Shown here one piece after another: positions 14,789 to 25,774 of a DNA stretch of 64,000 nt; the first letter of the stretch is position 1; every line of letters starts with the position of its first letter. The stretch comes from Nocardia caishijiensis NBRC 108228 (GTDB lineage: Bacteria; Actinomycetota; Actinomycetes; Mycobacteriales; Mycobacteriaceae), in contig NZ_BDBE01000039.1 in NCBI RefSeq assembly GCF_001612825.1, positions 1 through 64,000 of the forward strand. The letters are read 5' to 3'. The translations under genes and the position numbers were made by a program. The notes beneath the pieces were generated by a model, which saw only the letters and a list, made by a program, of their open reading frames with translations, searched no databases and was not told the DNA's origin.

Positions 14789-16561
14789 ATGACGATAACA
14801 ATCGAAGGTCCCCAGGCGGAGCCGGTGACGCCTGCCCCGCCGCCGACCCTTGCGACATCGGTCCGCCCCTACGTCCCCGGCTTCGCCGTAGTGATGATCG
14901 CGCAGGTCATCGGTGCGCTGGCCGGGCTGGCGCCGTTGCTCGCGGTGGTCGAGGTGGGTCGGGTGCTGTTGTCGGCCGGTCCGGTGGATCACGACCGTGT
15001 GTGGCTCGCGGTGCTGGTCGGGGCGGTCGGTCTGCTGGTGCGGCTGGTGTTCACCGGTGCGGCGGCGGGGCTCGGGCATGTTCTCGACGGCCAGGTGCAG
15101 TTGGGGTTCCGAAGGCAGCTCGCCGCCCAGCTGGGGCGCGTCCCGATCGGCTGGTTCTCGGGGCGCCGGACCGGTGAACTGGCCAAGGTCGTCGGTGACG
15201 ATGTGAGCGCGGTACACCCGGTGCTTGCCCACGCACCGGGCGAGCTGGTGTCGGCGTTCGTGGTGCCGCTCGTGTCGCTGGCATATCTGTGCACCATCGA
15301 CTGGCGGCTCACCCTCATCACGCTCGCCCCGGTCCTGCTCGCACTCCTGCACGTACCGCTGCTCCTGTTGCCCGCCCGGGAACGTGAACAGCGGGAGTTC
15401 GACGCCGCGATGGGACGTATCGCCGACGCGGTGGTGGAGTTCGTGCAGGGCATCGCGGTGGTCAAGGCCTTCGGCGGCGGAGATCGCGCGCATCGCCGAT
15501 TCCGCACGGCCGCCGACGAATTCGCCGACACCTTTCTGCGTTTCGTACGCGGCCTCGCCCCGGTGGCGGCCGGGATGCAGCTGGTCTTGTCGCCCCCGTT
15601 CGTGCTGCTGGTGATCCTGAGCGGGGGCACCTTCCTGCTCACCCGTGGGGAACTGGCCGCCGTCGATCTGCTGCCGTTCCTGCTGCTCGGGCTCGGCCTG
15701 ACCGCACCGGTCGCGGCACTGCAACACGGTTTCGACGATCTGCAGGCGGCCGGTCACGCGATCGGCCGGATCAACGAGGTGCTCGCCGTGCGACCACTAC
15801 CCGAACCCACGCGACCTGTGGCTCCGCGCGGGCACCGGATCGAATTACGGGACGTGCGCTTCGGCTACGACGACCGGGAGGTGCTGCGCGGTATCGATCT
15901 GGTCCTCGAGCCGGGTACCGTCACCGCGCTGGTCGGACCATCGGGCAGCGGCAAATCGACACTGGCACAACTACTTCTGCGATTCTTCGACCCGAGTCAC
16001 GGCAGCGTCGTCCTCGGTGGCGCCGATCTGCGCGACATCGGCAGCGATCGGCTCTACCGTTCGGTGTCGTTCGTCTTCCAGGATGTGCGACTGCTGCGCG
16101 CCTCGGCGGCCGACAATATCGCGCTCGCGGAGCCCCACGCCGACCGCGAACGGGTGATCGAGGCCGCCCGGCTGGCCGGGATCCACGAACGGATCCTCGA
16201 GCTGCCCCACGGCTACGACACCGTCCTCGGCGCCGAGGCGGGCCTCTCCGGCGGTGAGGCACAACGTCTTTCGCTTGCGCGTGCCCTGCTGGCCGGCACT
16301 CCGGTGCTGGTGCTCGACGAGGCGACCGCCTTCGCCGACCCGCAGACGGAGCGGGCGTGGCGCCGGGCGATGGCGACGCTGCGCGGTGCCCGAACGGTGC
16401 TCGTCATCGCCCACCGACACGAAACCATCGCCGACGCCGACGTTGTCGTCCTGCTGCGGGACGGCGTGATCATCGAGCGTGGCACGCCGAGCGGGTTGCT
16501 TGCCGAGGACGGCGCGTTCGCCGCGTTGCGGCGGGCCGAACAAGGAAGCGAGTTGTCATGA
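14789..16561 (+). CDS. ABC exporter-fold half-transporter, IrtA/YbtP-like (subunit 1)
   Basis: A 590-residue half-transporter with six membrane helices (about residues 30-315) fused to an ATPase. Walker A is GPSGSGKST (about residue 384), the Q-loop is FVFQDVRLL, the signature is LSGGEAQRLSLARALL and Walker B is VLVLDEATAFADP with the catalytic Glu intact. The DEATAFADP form and pairing with a second half-transporter resemble siderophore importers with exporter fold (mycobacterial IrtAB, yersinial YbtPQ). The mycobacterial IrtA FAD-binding siderophore-reductase domain is absent. Neither iron nor siderophore genes are nearby, so drug or lipid export remains possible. Confidence 0.82.
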   Translation: MTITIEGPQAEPVTPAPPPTLATSVRPYVPGFAVVMIAQVIGALAGLAPLLAVVEVGRVLLSAGPVDHDRVWLAVLVGAVGLLVRLVFTGAAAGLGHVLDGQVQLGFRRQLAAQLGRVPIGWFSGRRTGELAKVVGDDVSAVHPVLAHAPGELVSAFVVPLVSLAYLCTIDWRLTLITLAPVLLALLHVPLLLLPAREREQREFDAAMGRIADAVVEFVQGIAVVKAFGGGDRAHRRFRTAADEFADTFLRFVRGLAPVAAGMQLVLSPPFVLLVILSGGTFLLTRGELAAVDLLPFLLLGLGLTAPVAALQHGFDDLQAAGHAIGRINEVLAVRPLPEPTRPVAPRGHRIELRDVRFGYDDREVLRGIDLVLEPGTVTALVGPSGSGKSTLAQLLLRFFDPSHGSVVLGGADLRDIGSDRLYRSVSFVFQDVRLLRASAADNIALAEPHADRERVIEAARLAGIHERILELPHGYDTVLGAEAGLSGGEAQRLSLARALLAGTPVLVLDEATAFADPQTERAWRRAMATLRGARTVLVIAHRHETIADADVVVLLRDGVIIERGTPSGLLAEDGAFAALRRAEQGSELS

Positions 16562-18273
16562 TCCGCACGCTGTTACGGGTGCTCGGGCATCAGTACGCGG
16601 GCCCGGTGCGCCGGACCGTGGTATTGATGGGCATCACCGCCGTACTCGAGGGATTGTCGTATTTGCTGCTCGTCCCGGTGCTGCGCGAGTTGTTCGGTAC
16701 CGACCCCGGACGAGCCTGGCCGTGGCTGATCGGGTTCGGTGGCGCCGTGGGGATCTACGCCGCGCTGCGCTACGTGAGCGACCTGTCGGGATTCCGTTCG
16801 GGCACAACGCTGTTGCGCGGCACCTACCACCGCATCGGCGACCACCTCGCCCGTCTGCCGGTCGGCTGGTTCGGCCCCGACCGGGTGGGTGAGGTGTCGG
16901 TGCTGGCCAGCCGAGGCGTGCTCGAGGCGATGGGGGTGATCGCGCACCTGCTCAGCCCGTTCATCACCGCGACGCTGACACCGGCGACCATCGTGGTGGT
17001 GATCGCGCTCTTCGACTGGCGGCTCGGACTCGCCGCGCTGATCGCCGTCCCGCTCGTGGCCGTGGTGCAGATCCGGGCGAGCCGTGCGCTGGCGGCCACC
17101 GACGCCGAACGGCATGCCCGCGACCACGAGGCAGCGGGCCGCGTCATCGAATACCTGCGGGCCCAGCCGGTGTTGCGCGCGGGTGGGCGCAACACCGAAC
17201 GGTTCGGCCTGCTCGACAACGCGTTGCGCGATCTGCAACGTGCCACTCGTCGGTCGGTGCGCGCCGCACTGCCGGGAATGGTCGGTCTCACCCTGGTCGT
17301 GCAGACCATGTTCACCGCGTTGCTCGCGCTCGGCGCGTACCTGGCCCTCGGCGGCCGGATCGGCGCCGCCGAGCTGCTGGCGATCCTGGTACTCGCCGCC
17401 CGATGCGCCGAACCGTTGCTGTCATTGGCCGATCTGGGCGGCAAGCTGCGCAGTGCGCACTCTCAGCTCAGCCGCCTGGACGAACTGCTGAGCACCGCGC
17501 CCCTGCCCGTACCGCGCGACCCGGTGCGGCCGGTTCGCCACGATCTCGAATTCGACGCGGTCGGTTTCGTGCGCGACGGCCGCACTGTGCTGGACGGGCT
17601 GACGTTCCAGGTGCCGCAAGGTCAGCGGTTCGCGATCGTCGGGCCCTCCGGTGCGGGGAAATCCACGGTGCTCCAACTGCTGGCGCGGTTCCACGATGTC
17701 GACTCGGGCGCGGTGCGCATCGGCGGTGTCGACGTCCGCGACATCGACACCGCGACCCTGATGTCGTCGGTCGCCATCGTCTTCCAGGACGTGTACCTGT
17801 TCGACGGCACCATCGAGGACAACATCCGCCTCGGTCGCCCCGACGCCACCGACCCCGAGGTGCGGGTGGCGGCGACCGCGGCCGGGCTCGACGAGGTGGT
17901 CGGCCGCCTCCCCGGCGGCTGGTCGGCCGCGGTCGGCGAGGGCGGTGCCCTGCTGTCCGGCGGTGAGCGCCAACGGGTTTCGATCGCCCGAGCGCTCCTG
18001 AAAGACGCACCCATCGTGCTGCTGGACGAAGTCACCTCAGCACTCGACCCCGCCAACGAAGCGGCCGTCCACCGCGGCATCGAACGCCTGATGGCCGGAC
18101 GAACCGTCATCGTCGTCGCCCACCGCCTGCACACCGTCCGCACCGCCGACCGCGTCCTGTTCCTCGACAGGGGCCATGTCGTCGAAGAGGGCGACCATCA
18201 CGGACTCGTCGAAAAGGGCGGGCGCTACGCGGATTTCGTCGCAATCACCGACGCTACGATCACGGCACGTTGA
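16558..18273 (+). CDS. ABC exporter-fold half-transporter, IrtB/YbtQ-like (subunit 2)
   Basis: A 571-residue partner of the preceding half-transporter. Its ATG overlaps that gene's stop (ATGA), which supports a 1:1 heterodimer. It has six membrane helices, then Walker A GPSGAGKST near residue 361, FVFQ-type Q-loop (IVFQDVYLF), signature LSGGERQRVSIARALL and Walker B IVLLDEVTSALDP. Both ATP sites of the dimer look complete, unlike many heterodimers with one degenerate site. The frame is open far upstream, but that part lies inside the first gene and is a shadow. Confidence 0.82.
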   Translation: MIRTLLRVLGHQYAGPVRRTVVLMGITAVLEGLSYLLLVPVLRELFGTDPGRAWPWLIGFGGAVGIYAALRYVSDLSGFRSGTTLLRGTYHRIGDHLARLPVGWFGPDRVGEVSVLASRGVLEAMGVIAHLLSPFITATLTPATIVVVIALFDWRLGLAALIAVPLVAVVQIRASRALAATDAERHARDHEAAGRVIEYLRAQPVLRAGGRNTERFGLLDNALRDLQRATRRSVRAALPGMVGLTLVVQTMFTALLALGAYLALGGRIGAAELLAILVLAARCAEPLLSLADLGGKLRSAHSQLSRLDELLSTAPLPVPRDPVRPVRHDLEFDAVGFVRDGRTVLDGLTFQVPQGQRFAIVGPSGAGKSTVLQLLARFHDVDSGAVRIGGVDVRDIDTATLMSSVAIVFQDVYLFDGTIEDNIRLGRPDATDPEVRVAATAAGLDEVVGRLPGGWSAAVGEGGALLSGGERQRVSIARALLKDAPIVLLDEVTSALDPANEAAVHRGIERLMAGRTVIVVAHRLHTVRTADRVLFLDRGHVVEEGDHHGLVEKGGRYADFVAITDATITAR

Positions 18274-18455
18274 TGGTGGAGGGGCACCCGCACCACATGG
18301 GCAGGTTGCCGGTCCGCGGCGAACCGGCCGCCCAAGACGGAGACGTGTTCGAACTGTCGGCGCTGCGTGGGGTGTTTGTCACTGCACAGCACCGCACCTG
18401 CGTTGGCACTGTTCAGGCTCACGGTCGGGGACGTTTCCGTGCGGATCCACCGAGG

Positions 18456-19307
18456 TCAGCTCGGTGAAACCTCGACCAGCGCACCGGATTCCATGGCGAC
18501 CCAGAGGTGGCCGGTGGAGTCCACGGTGAGTCCGTGGGGTTCGGCGCCGGGGAGGGCGAGGTGGTCGATCTTGCCGTCGGGGTCGATCCGGCCGAGGTTC
18601 CCGCTGGCCCATTCGGTGAACCAGAGCGCGCCGTCGGGGCCGGTGATGATCGCGTGTGGGCGTGAATCACGGTCAGGCAGGGCGTATTCGGTGATCGCGC
18701 CCGCGCTGTCGATCCGGCCGATCGCACCGACACCGATTTCGGTGAACCACACCGCGCCATCCGGTCCGGCACTGATGCCGACCGGTGCCGCCGACGGGAT
18801 GGGCAGGGGGTGCAGTGTCACCGTGAGGTCGGTGTCGATGCGGCCGATCGCGTTGCCCTGGTTCACCGTGAACCAGACCGCGCCATCGGAGTCCGCGGTG
18901 ATCATCGACGGCATGCCGTCGACCGCGGCGCCCTGAACGGCACCGTCGGAGGCGATCCGGCCGACTCGACCGGCCTGCAATTCGGTGAACCACATCCCGC
19001 CCGGCCCGGTACACACCCCGTACGGCCCGTCCATCGCCAGACTGCTCACCACGCCGTCGAGTGTGATCCGGCCCAAGCGGCCGCCGTGGAACTCGGTGAA
19101 CCACAAGGCGTTGTCGTCCCCCGCGACGATCACCGTCGGTTGTCCGCCGACGGGGTCGAGAGCGAATGTCTCGATCTGCCCCTCGGCATATCGCCCGATG
19201 GCGCCCTGGGTCACCAGGGTGAACCACAACGCCCCGTCCGGTCCGACCGTCACCCCGTACGGTGCTCCGGCTACCTCGATCTCCCGAACTATCTCGCCGA
19301 TACTCAA
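18456..19307 (-). CDS. Vgb-type seven-bladed propeller (streptogramin B lyase-like)
   Basis: A 283-residue protein built of repeated blades of about 42 residues, each with a core like GPDGALWFTE followed by GxIGRID, the virginiamycin B lyase (Vgb) pattern. Vgb opens streptogramin B antibiotics by elimination. The last two blades keep RPHAI and AEPHG, which by spacing may correspond to two Vgb active-site histidines. The position expected for a glutamate in the final blade appears to be Met, with Glu one residue later. Many actinobacteria carry such proteins without proven lyase activity. The TTG start follows AGGAGGGG with 9 bases spacing. No signal peptide. Confidence 0.75.
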   Translation of the reverse strand: MSIGEIVREIEVAGAPYGVTVGPDGALWFTLVTQGAIGRYAEGQIETFALDPVGGQPTVIVAGDDNALWFTEFHGGRLGRITLDGVVSSLAMDGPYGVCTGPGGMWFTELQAGRVGRIASDGAVQGAAVDGMPSMITADSDGAVWFTVNQGNAIGRIDTDLTVTLHPLPIPSAAPVGISAGPDGAVWFTEIGVGAIGRIDSAGAITEYALPDRDSRPHAIITGPDGALWFTEWASGNLGRIDPDGKIDHLALPGAEPHGLTVDSTGHLWVAMESGALVEVSPS

Positions 19308-19552
19308 CGATTCGATCCCCTCCTGGTCATGGGAACATCATCTCCGCCCCACCCGCCACCGTACCGATCGCCGCGATCTCGGGCAGATCGCGCCCACGCA
19401 GTGCCGAGCCGATAGCAGGAAGCAACCCTCTCCGCGTCCCGGGCCCGAAGAGTGCTCGCCCGTACTGAGGCAGGCACCGGATTCGTCCGTGGGATCTACC
19501 GCGCCACACTCGGATTCGTGCTCACGCCATGATGCTCGGCCGTCGTCGCGAA
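19308..19552. other. Non-coding spacer upstream of the propeller gene
   Basis: About 245 bases with no plausible gene. Scattered CGGATTCGT-like words (near 19465 and 19512) resemble the repeat units that follow, so the decayed array may extend into this part. Confidence 0.4.
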
Positions 19553-19790
19553 TCCGGGCGTGGCGAGATAGAACCTCGCACTGATCCGAGCCCGCCGCAA
19601 TAGGCCGCGAACACCAGCCCGGCCCGCCACGGTAAGGCACGAGCACGAATCCGAACCTGCGCGGGATACCTCGCACAATCCGGACGTGGCGCGGTCAGGC
19701 ACGAGCGAGTCCGAGCCTGGCGCGGTATGCCGCAAGCACCTACACCGAGCCCGTCGCAGTAGGCCCGCGAGTATCGATCCGGGCCCCGCC
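19553..19790. repeat. Degenerate tandem array with a period of about 32 bp
   Basis: Eight diverged units start near 19553, 19584, 19617, 19650, 19679, 19710, 19744 and 19778, at spacings of 29-34 bases. An approximate unit begins TCCGRGCSYG, continues with a GCGCGGTA-like core and ends CCGCGAGCAC. Pairs of units agree at roughly 60-75% by eye. Several cores can fold (for example GCGG-TATG-CCGC). The last unit runs into the gcvP terminator stem. No reading frame is kept through the array because unit lengths differ. Confidence 0.6.
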
Positions 19791-19814
19791 GAACAGTATT
19801 CGGCGGGGCCCGGA
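19778..19814 (-). terminator. gcvP: Terminator of gcvP
   Basis: A perfect 16-bp stem (TCCGGGCCCCGCCGAA and its complement) with a 5-base loop, located 11 bases past the gcvP stop on the minus strand. Confidence 0.85.
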
Positions 19815-19824
19815 TGAGGCGGGA

Positions 19825-22635
<2,811 letters not shown>

Positions 22636-22682
22636 GGCAGCTCCAGGTCGGGCGGGTCGGCCTCGTGGCCGACGGGTACCAG

Positions 22683-22893
22683 CCCTCCCCCTCTGTCTGT
22701 GCGCCTGAGAGATTCGGCGACCCGACCACTCGGCCGTGTCCCTTTCCCCGTGGGCGGGCAGCCGGATGCCACCGCTTTCCAGAGGCGTCGAATCACCGCG
22801 CGGTCCCTGTTGCCTGAGAGATTGACGGGGAGGTGCTGCTCCTTCGGCGCCCGGATTCTTACGATCCCAGGACTCTCCCGCACGACGGCGACG
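22683..22893 (-). promoter_or_regulatory. Tandem glycine riboswitch
   Basis: On the minus strand, GGGAGAGTCCTGG, then CGCCGAAGGAGCAGC and AATCTCTCAGGCAACAGGGACCG are the hallmark elements of a glycine aptamer. A second, diverged copy follows (CTCTGGAAAGCGG through GCCGAATCTCTCAGGCGCACAGACAGAGG), ending about 48 bases before the gcvP start codon. In known cases these RNAs turn on gcv genes when glycine is plentiful. I see no strong terminator stem after aptamer 2, so control may act on translation. Confidence 0.9.
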
Positions 22894-22900
22894 CCCCAAC

Positions 22901-22906
22901 AGTCTA
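22901..22906 (-). promoter_or_regulatory. -10 box of the riboswitch-gcvP transcript
   Basis: TAGACT on the minus strand lies about 21 bases before the first aptamer's GGGAGAG, so the transcript would begin just ahead of the riboswitch. Confidence 0.5.
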
Positions 22907-23053
22907 GTGGCAGCAAACCCTCGGCCGCGCCACCAGGGGCACGGCGGGGGTGTAGTGCTGGTCACTGTCGCGCACCCACCGCGATGGGCGGACGTTTCGA
23001 TCCCGCTGCGCGCAACCGGTGAATCCGGCATCGCGCTGGGCGATCGTGAGGAC

Positions 23054-24283
23054 ATGACTTCCACCACCGCGTCCGCGATCACAGATGCCGAGCTCGACGC
23101 CGTCTTCGCCCCGATCTTCGACCGGATCGCCGCAGGTGCGGTGGCACGGGAGGTCGACCGGCGATTGCCGTTCGACGAGGTCACCTGGCTGAAGGAAGCC
23201 CGCTTCGGCGCCCTACGGGTACCGGTAGAGTTCGGCGGCTACGGTGCGAGCGTGCGCCAGCTGTTCCGGCTGCTCATCGACCTGGCGGCCGCCGAATCGA
23301 ATCTGCCGCAGGCGCTGCGGGTGCACTGGTCGTTCGTGGAGGATCAGCGGCTGGCCGAGCCGAACCCGCGCCGGGAGCGGTGGTTGCGGGCGGTGGCCGC
23401 GGGCACCCTGGTCGGCAACGCGATCACCGAGCCGGGCGTGGGCGCGGTCGACCGGTATCGCACCCGGCTGACCGAGGACGGTGACCGGCTGCTCCTGAAC
23501 GGGGTGAAGTACTACAGCACCGGGTCGCTGTTCGCCGACCACATTCTCGTCGCCGCCGACCGCGACGGTGAACGCGTCGGTGTGCTGGTCGACGCGAACG
23601 CCGAGGGGGTGACACAGCACGACGACTGGGACGGTTTCGGGCAGCGGCTCACCGCCAGCGGTACCACCGAGTTCACCGACGTCGTGGTGGCGCCCGACCG
23701 CATCCTCGGGCCCGGCTACGGTGTCGCGGGCCCCACCTACGGCACCGCCTACCTGCAATTGGTGCAGCTCGCGGTGCTCGCCGGGATCGCCGCTCGCGCC
23801 GAGCGCGACGCCAGGGACTGGGTGAGCGCGCGCACCCGCACCTATACGCACGCCTCGGCTGATCTGCCGCGCGAGGACCCCCTCGTCCAGCAGGTGATCG
23901 GCAGGTTGTCGGCGGCGGCGTTCACCGCACGCGCAACCGTCCTGGCCGTCACCGACATTCTCGACCGCGTCCTCGCCGCCGGGGCCGAGGACCACGGCGA
24001 CCTCGCCGAGGCCGAACTGGCCGCCGCGCAAGCCCAACTCGCGGTGATCGACATCGTCCTCGCCGCCACCACACAGCTGTTCGAGCTCGGTGGGGCGTCC
24101 ATCGTGTCCGAACAGTTGCGCCTGGACCGGCACTGGCGCAACGCGCGCACGGTCGCCGTGCACAATCCGGCGATCTTCAAAGCCCGCGCGGTCGGAGACC
24201 ACCTGCTCAACGGCACCGAGCTGCCGTTCGGCTGGAGCGCGGGCGAACGCGGCGCGCACGTGACCGACCAGGTGACTCGATGA
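23054..24283 (+). CDS. DszC/SfnB-like flavin monooxygenase (acyl-CoA dehydrogenase fold)
   Basis: A 409-residue protein with the acyl-CoA dehydrogenase fold. Instead of the usual ITNG motif it has NGVKYYSTGSLFADHI, the form seen in DszC and SfnB, which use reduced flavin and oxygen on sulfur compounds rather than dehydrogenating acyl-CoA. Other markers are ITEPGVGAV, DDWDGFGQRLTASGTTEF and the C-terminal RHWRNARTVAVHNPA. The ATG follows GTGAGG. It is the first gene of a five-gene operon and overlaps the next by ATGA. It likely supplies S-oxygenation or desulfonation chemistry. The substrate is unknown and no flavin reductase is adjacent. Confidence 0.85.
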   Translation: MTSTTASAITDAELDAVFAPIFDRIAAGAVAREVDRRLPFDEVTWLKEARFGALRVPVEFGGYGASVRQLFRLLIDLAAAESNLPQALRVHWSFVEDQRLAEPNPRRERWLRAVAAGTLVGNAITEPGVGAVDRYRTRLTEDGDRLLLNGVKYYSTGSLFADHILVAADRDGERVGVLVDANAEGVTQHDDWDGFGQRLTASGTTEFTDVVVAPDRILGPGYGVAGPTYGTAYLQLVQLAVLAGIAARAERDARDWVSARTRTYTHASADLPREDPLVQQVIGRLSAAAFTARATVLAVTDILDRVLAAGAEDHGDLAEAELAAAQAQLAVIDIVLAATTQLFELGGASIVSEQLRLDRHWRNARTVAVHNPAIFKARAVGDHLLNGTELPFGWSAGERGAHVTDQVTR

Positions 24284-25719
24284 GCAGACCTATCCGGTTC
24301 AACGCGTTCGACATGAACTGCGTGGCACACCAGTCACCGGGACTGTGGCGGCACCCGCGCGACCAGTCCCACCGCTACACCGATATCGACTACTGGACCG
24401 AGCTGGCGAAACTCCTGGAACGCGGGCGGTTCGACGGCATCTTCATCGCCGACGTGCTCGGCACCTACGACGTGTACGGCGAAGACGACACCGCCGCGCT
24501 GCGCCAGGGCGCGCAGACCCCGGTCGCCGATCCCCTGCTGCTGGTGTCGGCGATGGCCGCGGTGACCGAGCATCTGGGCTTCGGCATCACCACCGGCACC
24601 GGGTTCGAGCACCCGTTCCCGTTCGCGCGCCGTATGTCCACCCTCGATCACCTGACGCGCGGGCGCCTCGGCTGGAATGTGGTGACCGGGTATCTGCCTT
24701 CGGCGGCGAGAAATTTCGGTGACGACGATCAACTCGATCACGACGAACGCTACGACCGGGCCGACGAATACCTCGAGGTGCTCTACAAGCTCTGGGAGGG
24801 TTCCTGGGAGGACGACGCGGTGGTCCGCGATGCCGATCGCGGCGTCTACACCGATCCGGCGAAGGTGCACCACATCGGCCACTACGGCAAGCACTACACC
24901 GTGCCGGGAATCCACGTCTCGGAACCGTCGCCGCAGCGCACGCCGGTGATCTATCAGGCGGGCGCCTCACCGCGCGGTGTGCGGTTCGCGGCCGAGAACG
25001 CCGAGGCGATCTTCATCGCTGGCCCGTCCAAACGTGTTCTGGCCCAGACTGTTTCCCGGGTGCGCGACGCTTTGGAGGCGGCCGGGCGCGGACGGTACGG
25101 GGCCAGGATCTACGCGCTGGCCACCATCATCACCGACGAGACTGACGACGCGGCCCGAGCCAAGCACGAGGAGTACCTGTCGTACACGAGCGTCGAGGGC
25201 GGCCTGGTGTTCATGTCGGGCTGGATGGGCATCGACCTGTCGCGCTACGACCTCGACGACCCGATCGGCGAGGTGCACAGCAACGCCATCCAGTCGGCGG
25301 TGGCGGCGTTCCAGGAATTCGACGACGACGGCCGCGAGTGGACCGTGCGCGACATCGGACGCTGGGCGGGTATCGGCGGTATGGGACCGGTGTTCACCGG
25401 TTCCGGGGAAACGGTGGCCGACCTGCTGCAGGAGTGGGTCGCCGAAACCGATCTCGACGGATTCAACCTCGCCTATGCCATCACTCCCGGCACGTTCGAA
25501 GACATCGTGCGCCACGTTGTTCCGGTCCTGACCGAGCGCGGCGTGTACCGCACCGACTACGAGCCGGGAACATTGCGCAACGCGCTATTCGGCAGCGGTG
25601 ATCGATTGCCCGCGCACCATCGTGGTGCCGAATACCGCGTCGGCGGTCCGCGTTCGACCGTGCTGCCGCACGCGGTGTCACGGCCGGGAACGGTGAGCGA
25701 CGCGGGCACGCGGGAATGA
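24280..25719 (+). CDS. DszA/NtaA/SnaA-family FMNH2-dependent monooxygenase
   Basis: A 479-residue luciferase-like TIM-barrel monooxygenase. The opening region (FDMNCVAHQSPGLWRHPRDQ), the strand with GIFIADVLGTYDVYG and the GRLGWNVVTGYLPSAARNFG segment are hallmarks of the DszA/NtaA/SnaA group. Members cleave C-S bonds in sulfones (DszA) or C-N bonds in chelators (NtaA) using FMNH2 from a separate reductase. Translational coupling to a DszC-like enzyme and linkage to SfnG favour an organosulfur substrate. About 55 bases separate it from the following gene. Confidence 0.88.
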   Translation: MSRPIRFNAFDMNCVAHQSPGLWRHPRDQSHRYTDIDYWTELAKLLERGRFDGIFIADVLGTYDVYGEDDTAALRQGAQTPVADPLLLVSAMAAVTEHLGFGITTGTGFEHPFPFARRMSTLDHLTRGRLGWNVVTGYLPSAARNFGDDDQLDHDERYDRADEYLEVLYKLWEGSWEDDAVVRDADRGVYTDPAKVHHIGHYGKHYTVPGIHVSEPSPQRTPVIYQAGASPRGVRFAAENAEAIFIAGPSKRVLAQTVSRVRDALEAAGRGRYGARIYALATIITDETDDAARAKHEEYLSYTSVEGGLVFMSGWMGIDLSRYDLDDPIGEVHSNAIQSAVAAFQEFDDDGREWTVRDIGRWAGIGGMGPVFTGSGETVADLLQEWVAETDLDGFNLAYAITPGTFEDIVRHVVPVLTERGVYRTDYEPGTLRNALFGSGDRLPAHHRGAEYRVGGPRSTVLPHAVSRPGTVSDAGTRE

Positions 25720-25774
25720 ATTCGCGCTGATCGCAACACTCTTCATTCGGTGCAGGTCAGCGCAGTATTCCGGT

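Noticed and set aside
14789..18273. Drug-efflux gene names for the ABC pair
   Set aside because: ATPase motifs fit siderophore-type pairs at least as well, and no substrate evidence exists, so no symbol was given.
18270..18467. A 65-codon frame between the ABC and propeller genes
   Set aside because: No ribosome site and no conserved-looking composition; a minus-strand frame of similar size overlaps it. The gap holds only a weak 6-bp hairpin near 18308-18328.
19553..19790. CRISPR array
   Set aside because: Units are only 60-75% alike, adjacent with no unique spacers, and no cas genes are near.
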